This document shows, piece by piece, positions 1 to 9,915 of a DNA stretch of 64,000 nt (position 1 is the first letter of the stretch; every line of letters begins with the position of its first letter). Both the position numbers and the translations under genes were made by a program. Origin of the DNA: CAJQPP01 sp963793465 (GTDB taxonomy: Bacteria > Planctomycetota > Planctomycetia > Pirellulales > Pirellulaceae). The stretch spans positions 418,102 through 482,101 of the forward strand of contig CAWCAJ010000003.1 of the NCBI GenBank assembly GCA_963793465.1. Direction: 5' to 3'. The notes under the pieces are model-generated. The model had not been told where the DNA came from. It ran no database searches and was given only the letters and a program-made list of their open reading frames with translations.

Positions 1-1744
1 AGTAGTTCACATTGCCGGTCCCGTCGGTTACGAAGTCCTGCCCCCAGTCATCAAACACGTGCCCGTGGGGATTGGCGAAACCGTAGGAGACATAGGCATC
101 CAGCTTGAATGTGCGGGGATCAAAGCGGTAGACGCCACCATTGACGACCCGCACCGGATCCCGCCAGGGGGATTCCATCTGCGTGTGGTGAAACGTCCCT
201 TCCTGGAAGTAGAGCGCGCCTCCCGGTCCCATCACAAAACTGTTTGCCGAGTGATGCGTATCGGCCGAATCGATGCCATGCAGGACCCGCAGACGCACAT
301 CCGCCACGTCATCCCCGTCGGTGTCCTTCAAAAACCACAGATCGGGAACCTGAGCCACCAACACGCCACCATTCCAGAACTCGAACCCGGTCGGGTTGTG
401 CAGCTTGTCGGCAAACACCTTCATCTCGTCGGCTGCCCCATCACCGTCGGTATCGCTGAAAATCAGCAACTTGTCGTTCATCTCTTCCACGATCGGTTGC
501 CAATGCGGATAGGTCGGCCAGGCCGCCACCCACAATCGGCCCCGCGTGTCGAAGGACATCTGCACGGGACTGGCCAGCTCAGGAAATTGTTCTTCGGAGG
601 CAAACAGGTTTACCTGCATCCCCTCGTGAACCTCCATCTTGGCCAGAGCGTCCTTTCCGGACAGAAACAGGTGAGTGCCGTTGGGGCCCTCGCCCGGTTT
701 ATTACTGATCACAGGAATGAACGGTGGGGCGGCAGCATCGTTGACCTGGTAGTCACTACCGGCCACCAAAGCATGGATCTTCTTGTCACGCTCCGCCGTC
801 ATGAAATCCAGCACTTCCAGTTCCCGTTGCACGACCTCCCGGTTGGTCTGCCCATCCGTAAATGTCAGGTCGGCACGGCCCCCGTAGGTGGAATAGCCAT
901 CCGTCGTGCGATAGCGATGGAACCAGTGCCAATTCTTGTCGCGTACCGCTTCCCGCAGAGGCACCAGCAGGTTGATGCCCCCCAAATCCTGGTCCTCCCC
1001 AAACAACTCCCGAAAAATGATCTCGGCCACGATGGCGTTGCCGTTTTCGTTCAGGTGGATGCCGTTGATGGTGAATTGATCCCCGGTCGCCCACACCCGC
1101 CGGGTGGCGTCAAACAGGTTGACGAAAACAACCTGCTGTTCCCCCGCCACCCGCTGCATGGACTCGGTATATTGAGCGAGTCGCTGGTTGGTGGCCTGGA
1201 AATTGGGCAGGTTCGGGTTGACCACCGCCAAGCCCTCGTTGGCTTGACGAGGCAGCTTGTCGCTCAAGTCTTCGCAGGCGATAGGTGAAAATAACACCAG
1301 CGTCGGTGCCGACTGACCATTGTAATTCTGGGACTTGGTATGTTTGATAAAACGGACCAGCTGTTCTTCAAAATCCGCCAACCCGGACTCGCCTTCGTAG
1401 GATTCGTTGTAGCCAAAAAAGGCAAACACCACATCGGCTTGCAAGCGGGTCAGCCATTCATCGGGTGTCCCAAAATCCTTGCTTCGCAACCGCACATCCA
1501 GTGTGTCTGCGGAGAAACCGAGGTTGCGGACCACCAGGTCCTTCTTCAATCCGGCCTGCAACAGCGTTTCCAACCAGCCGTCATGTTGCATCCTTTCCGC
1601 CAAAGTATTGCCGATCACACAAACCGCATCCCCCTGGTTCAGCTGCAAACTGGGTGACTGGGCGTGCAGGGGACCTATCAGGCAGCCGGGGATCAGAAAG
1701 ACGGCGGCAACGGCCAGCAACAACAAGGGGCAGCTTCGGTTCAT
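1..1744 (-). CDS. PVC-type secreted protein: SGNH-hydrolase domain plus beta-propeller (partial, C-terminus outside window)
   Basis: The reading frame opens at ATG 1744 and runs off the left edge after about 581 codons. The N-terminus is a signal peptide (MNRSCPLLLLAVAAVF..., cut near LHAQ; an IPGC stretch might serve as an imperfect lipobox). Residues about 30-260 look like an SGNH/GDSL-type esterase: a degenerate first block (IGNTLAERM, no GDS), a GYNES block and a GIHLNENG block holding the likely catalytic His. From about residue 350 a propeller starts (VHEGMQVNLFASEEQFPELA, then QMSFDTRGRLWVAAWPTYP), the hallmark of planctomycete 'membrane-bound dehydrogenase' proteins that often end in a CxxCH haem domain; that end is not visible here. 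Likely periplasmic or surface and involved in polysaccharide breakdown; substrate unknown. The Ser of block I is not obvious, so hydrolase activity is uncertain. Confidence 0.85.
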   Translation of the reverse strand, partial: MNRSCPLLLLAVAAVFLIPGCLIGPLHAQSPSLQLNQGDAVCVIGNTLAERMQHDGWLETLLQAGLKKDLVVRNLGFSADTLDVRLRSKDFGTPDEWLTRLQADVVFAFFGYNESYEGESGLADFEEQLVRFIKHTKSQNYNGQSAPTLVLFSPIACEDLSDKLPRQANEGLAVVNPNLPNFQATNQRLAQYTESMQRVAGEQQVVFVNLFDATRRVWATGDQFTINGIHLNENGNAIVAEIIFRELFGEDQDLGGINLLVPLREAVRDKNWHWFHRYRTTDGYSTYGGRADLTFTDGQTNREVVQRELEVLDFMTAERDKKIHALVAGSDYQVNDAAAPPFIPVISNKPGEGPNGTHLFLSGKDALAKMEVHEGMQVNLFASEEQFPELASPVQMSFDTRGRLWVAAWPTYPHWQPIVEEMNDKLLIFSDTDGDGAADEMKVFADKLHNPTGFEFWNGGVLVAQVPDLWFLKDTDGDDVADVRLRVLHGIDSADTHHSANSFVMGPGGALYFQEGTFHHTQMESPWRDPVRVVNGGVYRFDPRTFKLDAYVSYGFANPHGHVFDDWGQDFVTDGTGNVNY

Positions 1745-1818
1745 CGGTTCGGAGAAAAAAAGGCAGAGGTTGACCAAAACCATAGCCTAGCTGACAAGCG
1801 ATCAAACTTGTAGCGACT

Positions 1819-1844
1819 GCCGGCAATTTCAGAAAATTGCCGGC
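1819..1844. other. Perfect inverted repeat in the gap between folE and the PVC-type gene
   Basis: GCCGGCAATTT, loop CAGA, then AAATTGCCGGC: an 11-bp perfect stem. It lies in the 249-bp gap 1745-1993, downstream of folE and upstream of the next minus-strand start. It has no T-run, so it is not a textbook terminator; it could be a terminator stem, a transcript-stabilising hairpin or an operator. I see nothing else in this gap. Confidence 0.6.
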
Positions 1845-1993
1845 GATTCCCACGCTGCCAAAGAACCGGAGGCCAACTTTCCATCGGTTGCCCGGGGGTC
1901 GTCATCGTGATGGAGGGGGGTTCCGTTCCTACGCGTCCGTCACAATTGACCTAATCGAGATTGACCGATAAATAATTTGATGAACAACCTGGG

Positions 1994-2632
1994 TTAGCCC
2001 TGGATCAGGGACATGAACTCTGCCCGAGTGGACTGGTTGTCCTTGAAAATGCCTCGCAAGGCACTGGTGATGGTCACACTGCCGGGTTTCTTGATCCCGC
2101 GGATTGACATGCAGGAATGTTCGGCACTGATGACGACGGCCACGCCCTTGGTGTGCAGGTGATCGTCGATAATTTCGGCCACCTGTTGAGTCAATCTTTC
2201 CTGCACCTGGGGACGCCGGGCCACTTCTTCCACGACGCGTGCCAGTTTGCTGAGGCCGGTCACCTTGCCATTGGGAATGTAGGCCACATGAGCCACACCG
2301 CTGAACGGCAACAGGTGATGCTCGCACATGCTGGTAAAGGGAATGTCTTTCACCAACACCATCTCGTCGTAGGCTTCGGGAAAGACAACCTGCAGGTGGC
2401 GTTCGGGATCGATATGCAGACCCGCAAACATCTCCATGTACATATGGGCCACGCGACGCGGCGTTTCTTTCAACCCCGGCCGGTCCGGGTCCTCACCCAC
2501 GGCCGTCAGAATGGTGCGGACCGCATCCTGGATCGCCTCCACGTCAACCAGTTTTTCCAGTTCGGCGGGATCGATGAATTTATCTCGAGGACTCAAGGTA
2601 ACTCGCGTTTTGGTAAGTGCGTTCATGTTCAT
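1994..2632 (-). CDS. folE: GTP cyclohydrolase I
   Basis: Converts GTP to 7,8-dihydroneopterin triphosphate, the first step of folate (and queuosine/biopterin-type) synthesis; cytoplasmic homodecamer. Family signatures are complete: EDPDRPGLKETPRR near residues 47-60, the zinc-binding block SMCEHHLLPF (C103, H106), the active-site run GKVTGLSKLARVVE and the second zinc Cys in EHSCMSIRG, ending in SALRGIFKDN. Length is 212 aa from ATG 2632. An in-frame ATG at 2689 would give 231 aa, but its extra residues do not resemble the family. Neither start has a clear Shine-Dalgarno site. It stands alone, with gaps on both sides. Confidence 0.95.
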   Translation of the reverse strand: MNMNALTKTRVTLSPRDKFIDPAELEKLVDVEAIQDAVRTILTAVGEDPDRPGLKETPRRVAHMYMEMFAGLHIDPERHLQVVFPEAYDEMVLVKDIPFTSMCEHHLLPFSGVAHVAYIPNGKVTGLSKLARVVEEVARRPQVQERLTQQVAEIIDDHLHTKGVAVVISAEHSCMSIRGIKKPGSVTITSALRGIFKDNQSTRAEFMSLIQG

Positions 2633-2834
2633 AGTTCGGGAAACCGGCAAAAGCTTACCGCCCGTAACGGGCCGGTGCAACAATTTCATCGGGTTGCACG
2701 ATTAGGGATTCGCGAGTTGCCCGTGTTTGGATGCAGAAAATCCCTCCGCCCGGCGGAGCACGCACACGCTGGACATTTCGCGTCATTCGGCAAGCAGCAG
2801 CAACGGTCATGTGCCTGAGCTTTTCCCGCGGTTT

Positions 2835-3786
2835 CTATTTGGCGGATGTGTGGGGCCCCCTGGAATTGCGGGGCCAAAAAACGCCATCCCGGTATCCCTG
2901 GATGCCGGGATACTGGCTGGCCAACTCCAGTCGCCGCAGTCCCAGCAGGACATATTCACGGTCCGCTTCCAGTCCCACAAACGGGCGATCCAACTTGGCC
3001 GCGGCCACACAGCTGCTGCCGCTGCCCGCGAAAGGATCCAACACCATCTGTCCACGAACGGTGCTGGCCAGGATCAAGCGGGCCATCAACTTCTCACTTT
3101 TCTGGGTGGGGTGCTCGGTGTTCTCAGGCATCGACCAAAAAGGGATCGAGATATCGGTCCACAAATTGGATGGATGGGTGTCGCGATACTTTTCGTTTCC
3201 GCGATGCTGCCAGTCCTTGGGCTGGCCGTCTGCGCCGATACGGCGCAATGACCGGACGGCGTGTACGTACGTCGTCGGCGTTGAAACAGTAGTCCTTGCC
3301 CATCGTACAGAACCAGATGTCTTCGCAATTGCTTTTCCAGTTGGTTTTTGAACCGCGTCCCTTGTCACGCTCCCAGGTGATGCGATTGCGGACAAACAGG
3401 TAGCGGGAGGCAACCTCGTAAATCGAGTGGCTGGTCAACCAGTCACCGCAGATGTAGACGGTTGCCGTCGCTTTCAGAACCGGCAGAAACGCCGTGACCA
3501 CTTGATCCAGCCAGCTGGTGTATTGCTGGACCGGCAGCTTGCGAAACGATTTTCCACCAAAGGCTCGTGACAAATTGTAGGGCGGATCCAGAATCAACAG
3601 ATCCGCAGCCTGTGGCGGCAGCCGCGAAGCCCACTCCAGCGAGTCGCAACAGCTGATACCGGTGGGCCAGGGCAGCTTTTCCAGCTGCCCTGGGTCCAGC
3701 ATCTGCGATTGCAAACGCACTCGATCCTGCGCCGCAAGTCTCAAGGTGCGATTACCTGGCGCCGGTGATTTGGAGTTTGCTCCCAC
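2835..3786 (-). pseudogene. Site-specific DNA methyltransferase (N4-cytosine/N6-adenine), interrupted by a frameshift
   Basis: Two overlapping frames make one methyltransferase. The upstream frame (GTG 3786) has the catalytic DPPYN motif at residues 67-71, then ...DYCFNADDVRTRRPVIAPYR. The downstream frame continues with GADGQPKDW...THPSNLWTDISIPFWSMPENTEHPTQKSEKLM and ends with the SAM-binding DPFAGSGSS motif. The order DPPY then FAGSG is that of beta-class enzymes such as N4-C or N6-A methylases. The break is near 3236 in a GC-rich stretch, and total length (952 nt) implies one extra base. Repaired length is about 316 aa, normal for an orphan methylase. No restriction endonuclease gene is adjacent. 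Either a sequence error or a recent inactivating mutation; product family is secure, function is not. Confidence 0.85.
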
Positions 3787-3845
3787 TCGCTCGAGTCCCT
3801 GTTATCCGTCGATCAGGATCCGGTTGCTTGTGCCCAAGGGCGCCC

Positions 3846-6800
3846 TTAACGGTCAAACTCCGGCAGTTCGCGACCGGGGGTCCAGGGGACACCGGCATCA
3901 TCCATGGCGGACTTCAACGCCTCGTAGTCATCGTCCAGTACAGATTTGAGTTCATCGACCACCTCGGCAAATTCCTCCTGGGCAATCTCGAACTGCTGGC
4001 GGTGAGTCCCGGTGGGTCCGTATGAACTGCGGAAGGTACCGAACAGGGCGTTCCCAATCCGGCTGGAGATCGAGGGGTAGCTGTTCTCGTAGCGTTCGTC
4101 CCGGGTGGGATCGCCGTTGATCTTCTCGCGAGCCGCGATCAGCTTGAGCTCCACTTCGCGTGCCTGGTCCAGCAACTCGATCGGCGCACGGCCGTCCGTG
4201 ATCACCTGCTTGGCCTGCTGAACATCCTGCAAGGCTTCATTCAGGGTCGTCGACAAAGCCGAAACCGATTGCTGCAGCCGGGAAACTTCCATTTGATAGT
4301 CCAGGATCTCCTGTCGATCGGCAGCCGGCAACGTGGGTTCGATGATGGCTTGCACTTCGAATTCCACGGCGTCGCCAATCTGTCGGGTTTCATTATTGCT
4401 GCGTGTCCAGGTGGTAACCGAATAGGTGCCGGGAACAACAGAAGGTCCGCTTCCGCCGCCGCGTCGTCCACCCGTGGCTGCCGACAACGGGGCATAACTC
4501 AAGCCCCAATTGACCCGTTTCAATCCCGCGTTGGCGCCGCTGGTCATGCGATCGACTACATTGCCATTGGCATCTTCGATCTGGAAAATCAAGAGGGGCT
4601 CGTCCTGCAGACTCTCTTCACGCAATTTGTCCCAACCGGGATAGGGATTGTCTTTGTTGTCCTTCTTGTTTTTTGCTTCCCGTTCCTGCCGGGCCTGTTT
4701 GGTCGTCTTCAGGGACTCCTTCAAGTGGTACGTGAAGGTGGCTCCGAAGGGCGGGTTCTCGGCCACGAAGTAGCTGTCGCCCTGCGACCCGCGAACACCA
4801 CCCAACTTGTCCTGGGGATTGTATAGCCAGGCATTCTTGATCGGAAACATGTGGAAATCCGCCTCCAGATGCTCCTGCGTCATGTCACGCAATGGGGAGT
4901 AATCGTCCAGCACGTAGAAGCCTCGTCCAAAAGTGGCCGCCACCACGTCGTTTTCGCGACGCTGAATTTCAATGTCTCGCACCGGGATGCAGGGGATCCC
5001 GGCCATCTTGACCCAGTTCTCGCCACCATTGATGGAAGTGAACAGGCCGTATTCCGTTCCCAGGAACAGCAGGTTGGGCTGTTCATGATCCTGATTGATC
5101 CGCCATGCGATATGTCGTTCGGGAAGATCACCGTTGATCATCTTCCAGGTTCGACCCCGGTCGGTGCTCTTCAGGACATAGGGGGAATAATCACCGGTCT
5201 TATGATCGTCCACACAAGCGTAAACGGTATCTGCATCGACACGGTCGGCCTTGATATCGTTGACGAAAAAGTATTCGGGGACCCCATAGATCTTGTCGAT
5301 CTTCCGCCAGTTTTCTCCACCATCTTCCGTAACCTGAATCAGTCCGTCATCCGTGCCCACATAAATCAGCCCTTCCACGACGGGAGATTCCGACACGCTG
5401 GTGATGTTGCCGTACTGGCTCATGGCCATCAGGTCCCAGGTGGCGTCGATGCTCCAGACACGCCCCATCATCGGCAACAGGAAGCGGTCTCGGCCGCGTG
5501 ACAGGTCACCGCTGATTTCCGTCCAGCTGTCACCGCGATCATCACTGCGGTGGAGTTTGCGGGACCCGAAATACAAACGCGTGTTCGCATGCGGACTGAT
5601 GTGAATCGGCGAATCCCAATTGAATCGCAGATCGATCTCTCCCTTGGCCGGTTGCGGTCGGATATCGACGGACTCACCCGTCTTGCGATCGAAGCGACGC
5701 AAATATCCCTGCTGGGATTCACAGTAGATGATGTTGGGGTCGGTGGGGTCGATGGCACAGTCATGTCCATCGCCGCCAATCGTGATTCGCCAGTCGGCAT
5801 TGCTGATCCCGTTGCGGGTCAGCGTTCGGGAAGGACCGTATTGTGAGTTGTTGTCCTGCGTGCCCCCCACCACGTGATAGACGGGCCAGTCATAGTCCAC
5901 ATCCACCTTGTAAAACTGGGTCAGCGGCAGATTTTCGGTAAAATCGTAGGTCTCCGCATAGTCATGGGAGCGGTACAGCCCGCCATCGCACCCCACCAGC
6001 AGAAAATCCGGATCGTTGGGATGAAAGGCCACCGCATGGTTGTCGACATGCTTGTTGTTGTTGCCAACGCCATTGAAGGTCTTGCCGCCATCCTCCGTTC
6101 GTCCCAGCACCACGTTGGCGTGATACAGAACATCAAACCGATGGGGATCCGGGTACAACTCCTGGTAATAATGCGGGCCGGTTCCGCCAGCCACGTAGTC
6201 GCTTTGCTTGACCCAACTGGCTCCGTAATCCGTGGAACGATAGAAACCACCATTGCCTCGACCAGCCAACTCGATACCGGCATAAACCACGTTTGACTTC
6301 TGGGGTGAAACGGCCAGGCAAATCTTGCCTTTGTCGCCGCCGGGCAATCCGCTTTTGAGTTCCGTCCAGGTTTCGCCCCCGTCCGTCGATTTGTGAATGC
6401 CCGATTCGGGGCCACCGTTCAACAAGGCCGCCACGGTGCGGTGGCGTTGGTGCAAGGCGGCATACAGCACGTTTGGGTTTGCCGGATCCATGACCAGATC
6501 CGTGGCACCGGTCCACTCACCGCGAGCCAGCACCTGCTTCCAGGTCGCACCGCCATCGGTGGATTTGTAAACACCCCGCTGACCACCGGCACTCCACAAA
6601 GGACCCTGCGAGGCCACAAAAATGACGTTCGAATCCTGGGGGTGCACGATAATGCGGGAGACATGTTCAGATTCCTTGAGCCCCATGTTCTGGAAGCTCT
6701 TGCCAGCATCGTGGCTGACATAAACACCATCGCCAAAGCCGATGTGCCGGCCGCCGACGTTCTCGCCCGTACCCACCCAAACCGTGTTGCGGTTCCGCGG

Positions 6801-7184
6801 ATCCAAGGTCACACAGCCCAACGAGTAGGAGCCGTAGTTGTCAAAAATCGGATCCCAGGTGGTGCCCGCATTGTTCGTTTTCCACAAGCCCCCGGATGCC
6901 ACGGCCACGTACCAGGTATTTGGTCGGTCCGGATCAATGGCCAGATCGGCAATGCGTCCGGACATCAACGCGGGCCCAATATTGCGGAATTTCAAGGCGG
7001 AAATCTGGCCCGCATCGATCTTGAATTCCGGGACCGCCGCCGGCTTCTGGTCCGCGGCCTGTTCCACCGATTCCGGTTGGTCTTCCTGGCTGGTTTCCAC
7101 ATCCGCTTCCTGGGCCAGCACCGCCTGGCAACCAAAAGCGAACCCTATCATGCAAAGGAGCGTCAAACTGAAAATGCGGGTCAT
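3846..7184 (-). CDS. Large secreted BNR/VPS10-sortilin-type propeller protein
   Basis: 1112 aa from ATG 7184, with AGGAAA a few bases upstream; the longer frame to 7232 only adds residues before the signal peptide. The signal peptide is MTRIFSLTLLCMIGFAF... ending near VLAQ. An acidic linker (about residues 25-55) follows, then many repeats of BNR/Asp-box type (SxDxGxTW: STDGGATWK, STDGGETWT, SEDGGENWRK, SINGGENWVK) typical of sortilin/VPS10-like ten-bladed propellers. The C-terminal 300 residues carry a coiled segment and a beta-rich domain (YHLKESLKTT..., VVPGTYSVTTWT). Such proteins are numerous in planctomycetes, and some genomes annotate them as glycosyl hydrolases without proof. Likely extracytoplasmic; enzymatic activity unknown. 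Confidence 0.85.
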   Translation of the reverse strand: MTRIFSLTLLCMIGFAFGCQAVLAQEADVETSQEDQPESVEQAADQKPAAVPEFKIDAGQISALKFRNIGPALMSGRIADLAIDPDRPNTWYVAVASGGLWKTNNAGTTWDPIFDNYGSYSLGCVTLDPRNRNTVWVGTGENVGGRHIGFGDGVYVSHDAGKSFQNMGLKESEHVSRIIVHPQDSNVIFVASQGPLWSAGGQRGVYKSTDGGATWKQVLARGEWTGATDLVMDPANPNVLYAALHQRHRTVAALLNGGPESGIHKSTDGGETWTELKSGLPGGDKGKICLAVSPQKSNVVYAGIELAGRGNGGFYRSTDYGASWVKQSDYVAGGTGPHYYQELYPDPHRFDVLYHANVVLGRTEDGGKTFNGVGNNNKHVDNHAVAFHPNDPDFLLVGCDGGLYRSHDYAETYDFTENLPLTQFYKVDVDYDWPVYHVVGGTQDNNSQYGPSRTLTRNGISNADWRITIGGDGHDCAIDPTDPNIIYCESQQGYLRRFDRKTGESVDIRPQPAKGEIDLRFNWDSPIHISPHANTRLYFGSRKLHRSDDRGDSWTEISGDLSRGRDRFLLPMMGRVWSIDATWDLMAMSQYGNITSVSESPVVEGLIYVGTDDGLIQVTEDGGENWRKIDKIYGVPEYFFVNDIKADRVDADTVYACVDDHKTGDYSPYVLKSTDRGRTWKMINGDLPERHIAWRINQDHEQPNLLFLGTEYGLFTSINGGENWVKMAGIPCIPVRDIEIQRRENDVVAATFGRGFYVLDDYSPLRDMTQEHLEADFHMFPIKNAWLYNPQDKLGGVRGSQGDSYFVAENPPFGATFTYHLKESLKTTKQARQEREAKNKKDNKDNPYPGWDKLREESLQDEPLLIFQIEDANGNVVDRMTSGANAGLKRVNWGLSYAPLSAATGGRRGGGSGPSVVPGTYSVTTWTRSNNETRQIGDAVEFEVQAIIEPTLPAADRQEILDYQMEVSRLQQSVSALSTTLNEALQDVQQAKQVITDGRAPIELLDQAREVELKLIAAREKINGDPTRDERYENSYPSISSRIGNALFGTFRSSYGPTGTHRQQFEIAQEEFAEVVDELKSVLDDDYEALKSAMDDAGVPWTPGRELPEFDR

Positions 7185-7529
7185 CGATGTTTCCTGATCG
7201 TCATTGTAAATTGGTCGCGAACCGGCAGGCAAAAAAACGGGCAGCCACCAGCCAGAAGCCAGAAGCCCTGCCGCTGATCGAAATGGGCCGAACGAAACGA
7301 GCCGGATTCCCGGGAATTCGGCTCCGCTCCCAGTCGGCTCAGCTCCCTATTTTGGGCACCGCGGGCAGACTTGTCCATTTTTAAAGCATTTGTGTTTCCA
7401 AACTCCAAAATCTTGCGGAAATTCGGCCGGCAAGATCGCTGTAATGGGAACCGATTCGCAGTCATCATCCTCAACAATCGCCGGTAATTGGCCTGGTTTC
7501 GGCCATTCGAAAATGTCGCGGAAGACTTC

Positions 7530-8762
7530 ATGATCCAAAGACTGGCACGCCGCTATCGCGAGGCCTTCGCCGGGGTACCCCGCAACGTCTGGCGGAACGC
7601 CCTGATTCTGCTGGTCAGTCGCAGCGGCACCATGGTGTTACCTTTCCTGGCCATCTACTGCAGCAGCCAACTTGGTTTTCCGCCAACCGCCATCGGTTGG
7701 TTGCTGAGTGCTTACGGCCTGGGCAGTGTCGTGGCCAGTTTGCTGGCCGGCCGGATCATCACGCAAATCGGCTCCATTCCCACCCAACTCGTCTCGCTGT
7801 GTCTGGCCATTCCGGGCTATCTGCTGGTGGGTTTCGTGACCGACTTTTACGGCATGCTGGCGGCTCTGTTTTACCTGAGTCTGGGCGTAGAGATGATGCG
7901 TCCCGCCTGCACCACCGCCACGGTCGAGTTCTGTGAGGATCCCTCCCAACACACCCGGGCATTTGCCGTCAACCGACTGGCAATCAATCTGGGCATGACA
8001 CTGGGACCCGCCGTAGGGGGGTTTCTGGTATTGGTCGATTACCAGTTTCTGTTTTACGCCAACGCAATGTCTACCCTGGGGGCCCTGCTGTTGATGTGGC
8101 GGTTTTTTGGCTGGCGACGACTGGAGCCGGTTGCCGACGATCCGGAAAACAACACCGCTGGCCAATCAACCCATTCCGCCTGGCGAGATTCCCGGTTCCT
8201 GGCCTTTTGCGTATTGAACTGTCTGGCGGCCTGTGTGCTGTTTCAGTTTCTGGGTACCTATCCTCTGTACCTGAAAGAGCACTATCACTTTGAAGAATAC
8301 CACATTGGCCTGCTGTTCGCCGTGAACACGGTGGTCATCGTGTTGTTCGAGCTGGTGCTGGTTAGCGCAATTGCGCACCTACCCCTGTTGCGAACCTTTG
8401 CCTTTGGTCAGCTGCTATCCTGTGTTGGTTTTGGAATCCTGCCCTTCGCGGTCGGTAGTGAATTCCTGGCGGGAGCCCTGTTCTGCACGTTTTCCATGCT
8501 GATACTGACCCTCGGTGAGATGCTGACCAGTCCCCTGGGACCTGCCTATGCCGCGCGGCGTTCCAATGCCTTCAATCGAGGCCAGTACATGGGACTCTAT
8601 GTGACTTCCTTTTCAGTCGCGGTGCTGGTGGCACCTCTGGTCGGCATGGCCCTGTATGGCATCCACCCCGACCTGGTCTGGTATGTGGGGCTGATTGTGG
8701 CGGGTGTCGTGTACTTTGGGTTCCTGACGCTGGCGGACCGGGAAGAGCCCGGTCGTCGATAG
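7530..8762 (+). CDS. MFS family transporter
   Basis: 410 aa from ATG 7530, preceded by CGGAAG; an upstream in-frame start at 7488 lacks a good site. About 12 hydrophobic segments are visible, beginning ALILLVSRSGTMVLPFLAIY. The loop after TM2/TM3 has a degenerate MFS motif (GLGSVVASLLAGRIITQIG) and a long central loop follows WRFFGWRRLEP. The repeated half begins near FLAFCVLNCLAAC. It resembles drug/sugar efflux permeases of the YdeE/MdtH type, but substrate cannot be told. It is divergent from the BNR-propeller gene across a 345-bp gap (7185-7529) that should hold both promoters; I see no clear -35/-10 in it. Confidence 0.85.
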   Translation: MIQRLARRYREAFAGVPRNVWRNALILLVSRSGTMVLPFLAIYCSSQLGFPPTAIGWLLSAYGLGSVVASLLAGRIITQIGSIPTQLVSLCLAIPGYLLVGFVTDFYGMLAALFYLSLGVEMMRPACTTATVEFCEDPSQHTRAFAVNRLAINLGMTLGPAVGGFLVLVDYQFLFYANAMSTLGALLLMWRFFGWRRLEPVADDPENNTAGQSTHSAWRDSRFLAFCVLNCLAACVLFQFLGTYPLYLKEHYHFEEYHIGLLFAVNTVVIVLFELVLVSAIAHLPLLRTFAFGQLLSCVGFGILPFAVGSEFLAGALFCTFSMLILTLGEMLTSPLGPAYAARRSNAFNRGQYMGLYVTSFSVAVLVAPLVGMALYGIHPDLVWYVGLIVAGVVYFGFLTLADREEPGRR

Positions 8763-8799
8763 TGGCCGCTACGACCTGAATTCAAAAGACCGTGCCGGA

Positions 8800-8845
8800 T
8801 TCGCGACGACACTGCTGGGCAAGCCAGCTGGGGTACCCATCTGAT
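8800..8845. repeat. Degenerate REP-like palindrome
   Basis: CACTGCTGGGCAAGCCAGC followed by TGGGGTACCC is the reverse complement, with changes, of the palindromic unit found around the RAYT gene at 36.9-38.8 kb (CACTGCTGG CTTGC CCAGCAGTG). It lies 40 bp after the MFS stop. The rest of 8763-9000 shows nothing recognisable. Confidence 0.5.
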
Positions 8846-9017
8846 CCGCCTTGACTGAATCTAGTGCCGCAGGCTATCCGAAAGTCGGACTCCGTGTCTT
8901 TGTGCCTCCGTGAGAAAAACTGATCGCAGCCGATTTCGAGAGTGAGGACCGTAGGGAACAGGAGGAGAACAGGGGCACAAGGCCTCAAGGGAACGATCGG
9001 GTGGGGAGGAATTCCTT

Positions 9018-9760
9018 CAGTTCCCAACGCCAGGGTAGGGGTCCCTTGCTGACGCTGCGGGTTGGGATGGAACCAGATGCAGTGGACGGCAGTGCATGCG
9101 TTCTTCGTTCTCTCTGTTCCCTTCTGTTCCCTTCTGTTCCCTTCTGTTCCAATTCCGTCATCCTGTGGATCCAGTCATCCTGTCCTCTCCTCTTTCAAAA
9201 CCGATAGGCAGTCTCTCTTGCCAGTTCCCAACGCCAGGGTAGGGGTCCCTTGCTGACGCTGCGGGTTGGGATGGAACCAGATGCAGGAGACGGCAATGCA
9301 TGCGTTCTTCGTTCTCTCTGTTCCCTTCTGTTCCCTTCTGTTCCAATTCCGTCATCCTGTGGATCCAGTCATCCTGTCCTCTCCTCTTTCAAAACCGATA
9401 GGCAGTCTCTCTTGCCCGTTCCCAACGCCAGGGTGGGGTCCCTTGCTGACGCTGCGGGTTGGGATGGAACCAGATGCAGGAGACGGCAATGCATGCGTTC
9501 TTCGTTCTCTCTGTTCCCTTCTGTTCCCTCCTGTTCCCTTCTGTTCCCTTCTGTTCCCTTCTGTTCCCTCCTGTTCCCTTCTGTTCCCTTCTGTTCCAAT
9601 TCCGTCATCCTGTGGATCCAGTCATCCTGTCCTCTCCGCTTTCAAAACCGATAGGCAGTCTCTCTTGCCCGTTCCCAACGCCAGGGTAGGGGTCCCTTGC
9701 TGACGCTGCGGGTTGGGATGGAACCAGATGCAGTGAGACGGCAATGCAGACCGATCGTCT
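9018..9760. repeat. Tandem array of a ~200-bp repeat with variable CTGTTCCCTT decamers
   Basis: Four copies start at about 9018, 9226, 9419 and 9672, each opening with TTCCCAACGCCAGGGT and a stretch GACGCTGCGGGTTGGGATGG. The first three end in a run of CTGTTCCCTT/CTGTTCCCTC decamers followed by AATTCCGTCATCCTGTGGAT. Decamer number differs: about 3, 3 and 9 in copies 1 to 3; copy 4 is cut short. The same pyrimidine-rich TCTGTTCC phrase occurs in the arrays at 41 kb and 49-53 kb. Open frames inside are repeats of each other and unlikely to be genes. Confidence 0.85.
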
Positions 9761-9774
9761 CGCATCCGGGACCA

Positions 9775-9812
9775 CCGCAAAAAACCCGCACCGAATCTAG
9801 CGGTGCGGGTTT
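9775..9812 (-). terminator. Rho-independent terminator of the PDZ gene
   Basis: Read on the minus strand: AAACCCGCACCG, loop CTAGATT, CGGTGCGGGTTT, continuing into a run of six Ts. A 12-bp perfect stem plus T-run about 100 bp after the PDZ-protein stop at 9916; it closes the sigma/anti-sigma/PDZ operon. Confidence 0.85.
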
Positions 9813-9915
9813 CCATGTCGGCACATTCTGGGGGGAGCGAATGGGCCGGTTTCCGGGTGAGAAACGGCCCGCAACACCGTGGCCTGTGTGGCGGACGTCG
9901 CGCCGGGCGAACGAA

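Noticed and set aside
59..1288. Plus-strand open frame of 409 codons
   Set aside because: Antisense of the partial PVC-type gene, which has a signal peptide and SGNH/propeller motifs.
9062..9703. Several overlapping short frames in the 9-kb array
   Set aside because: They are copies of each other produced by the repeat and have low-complexity sequence.
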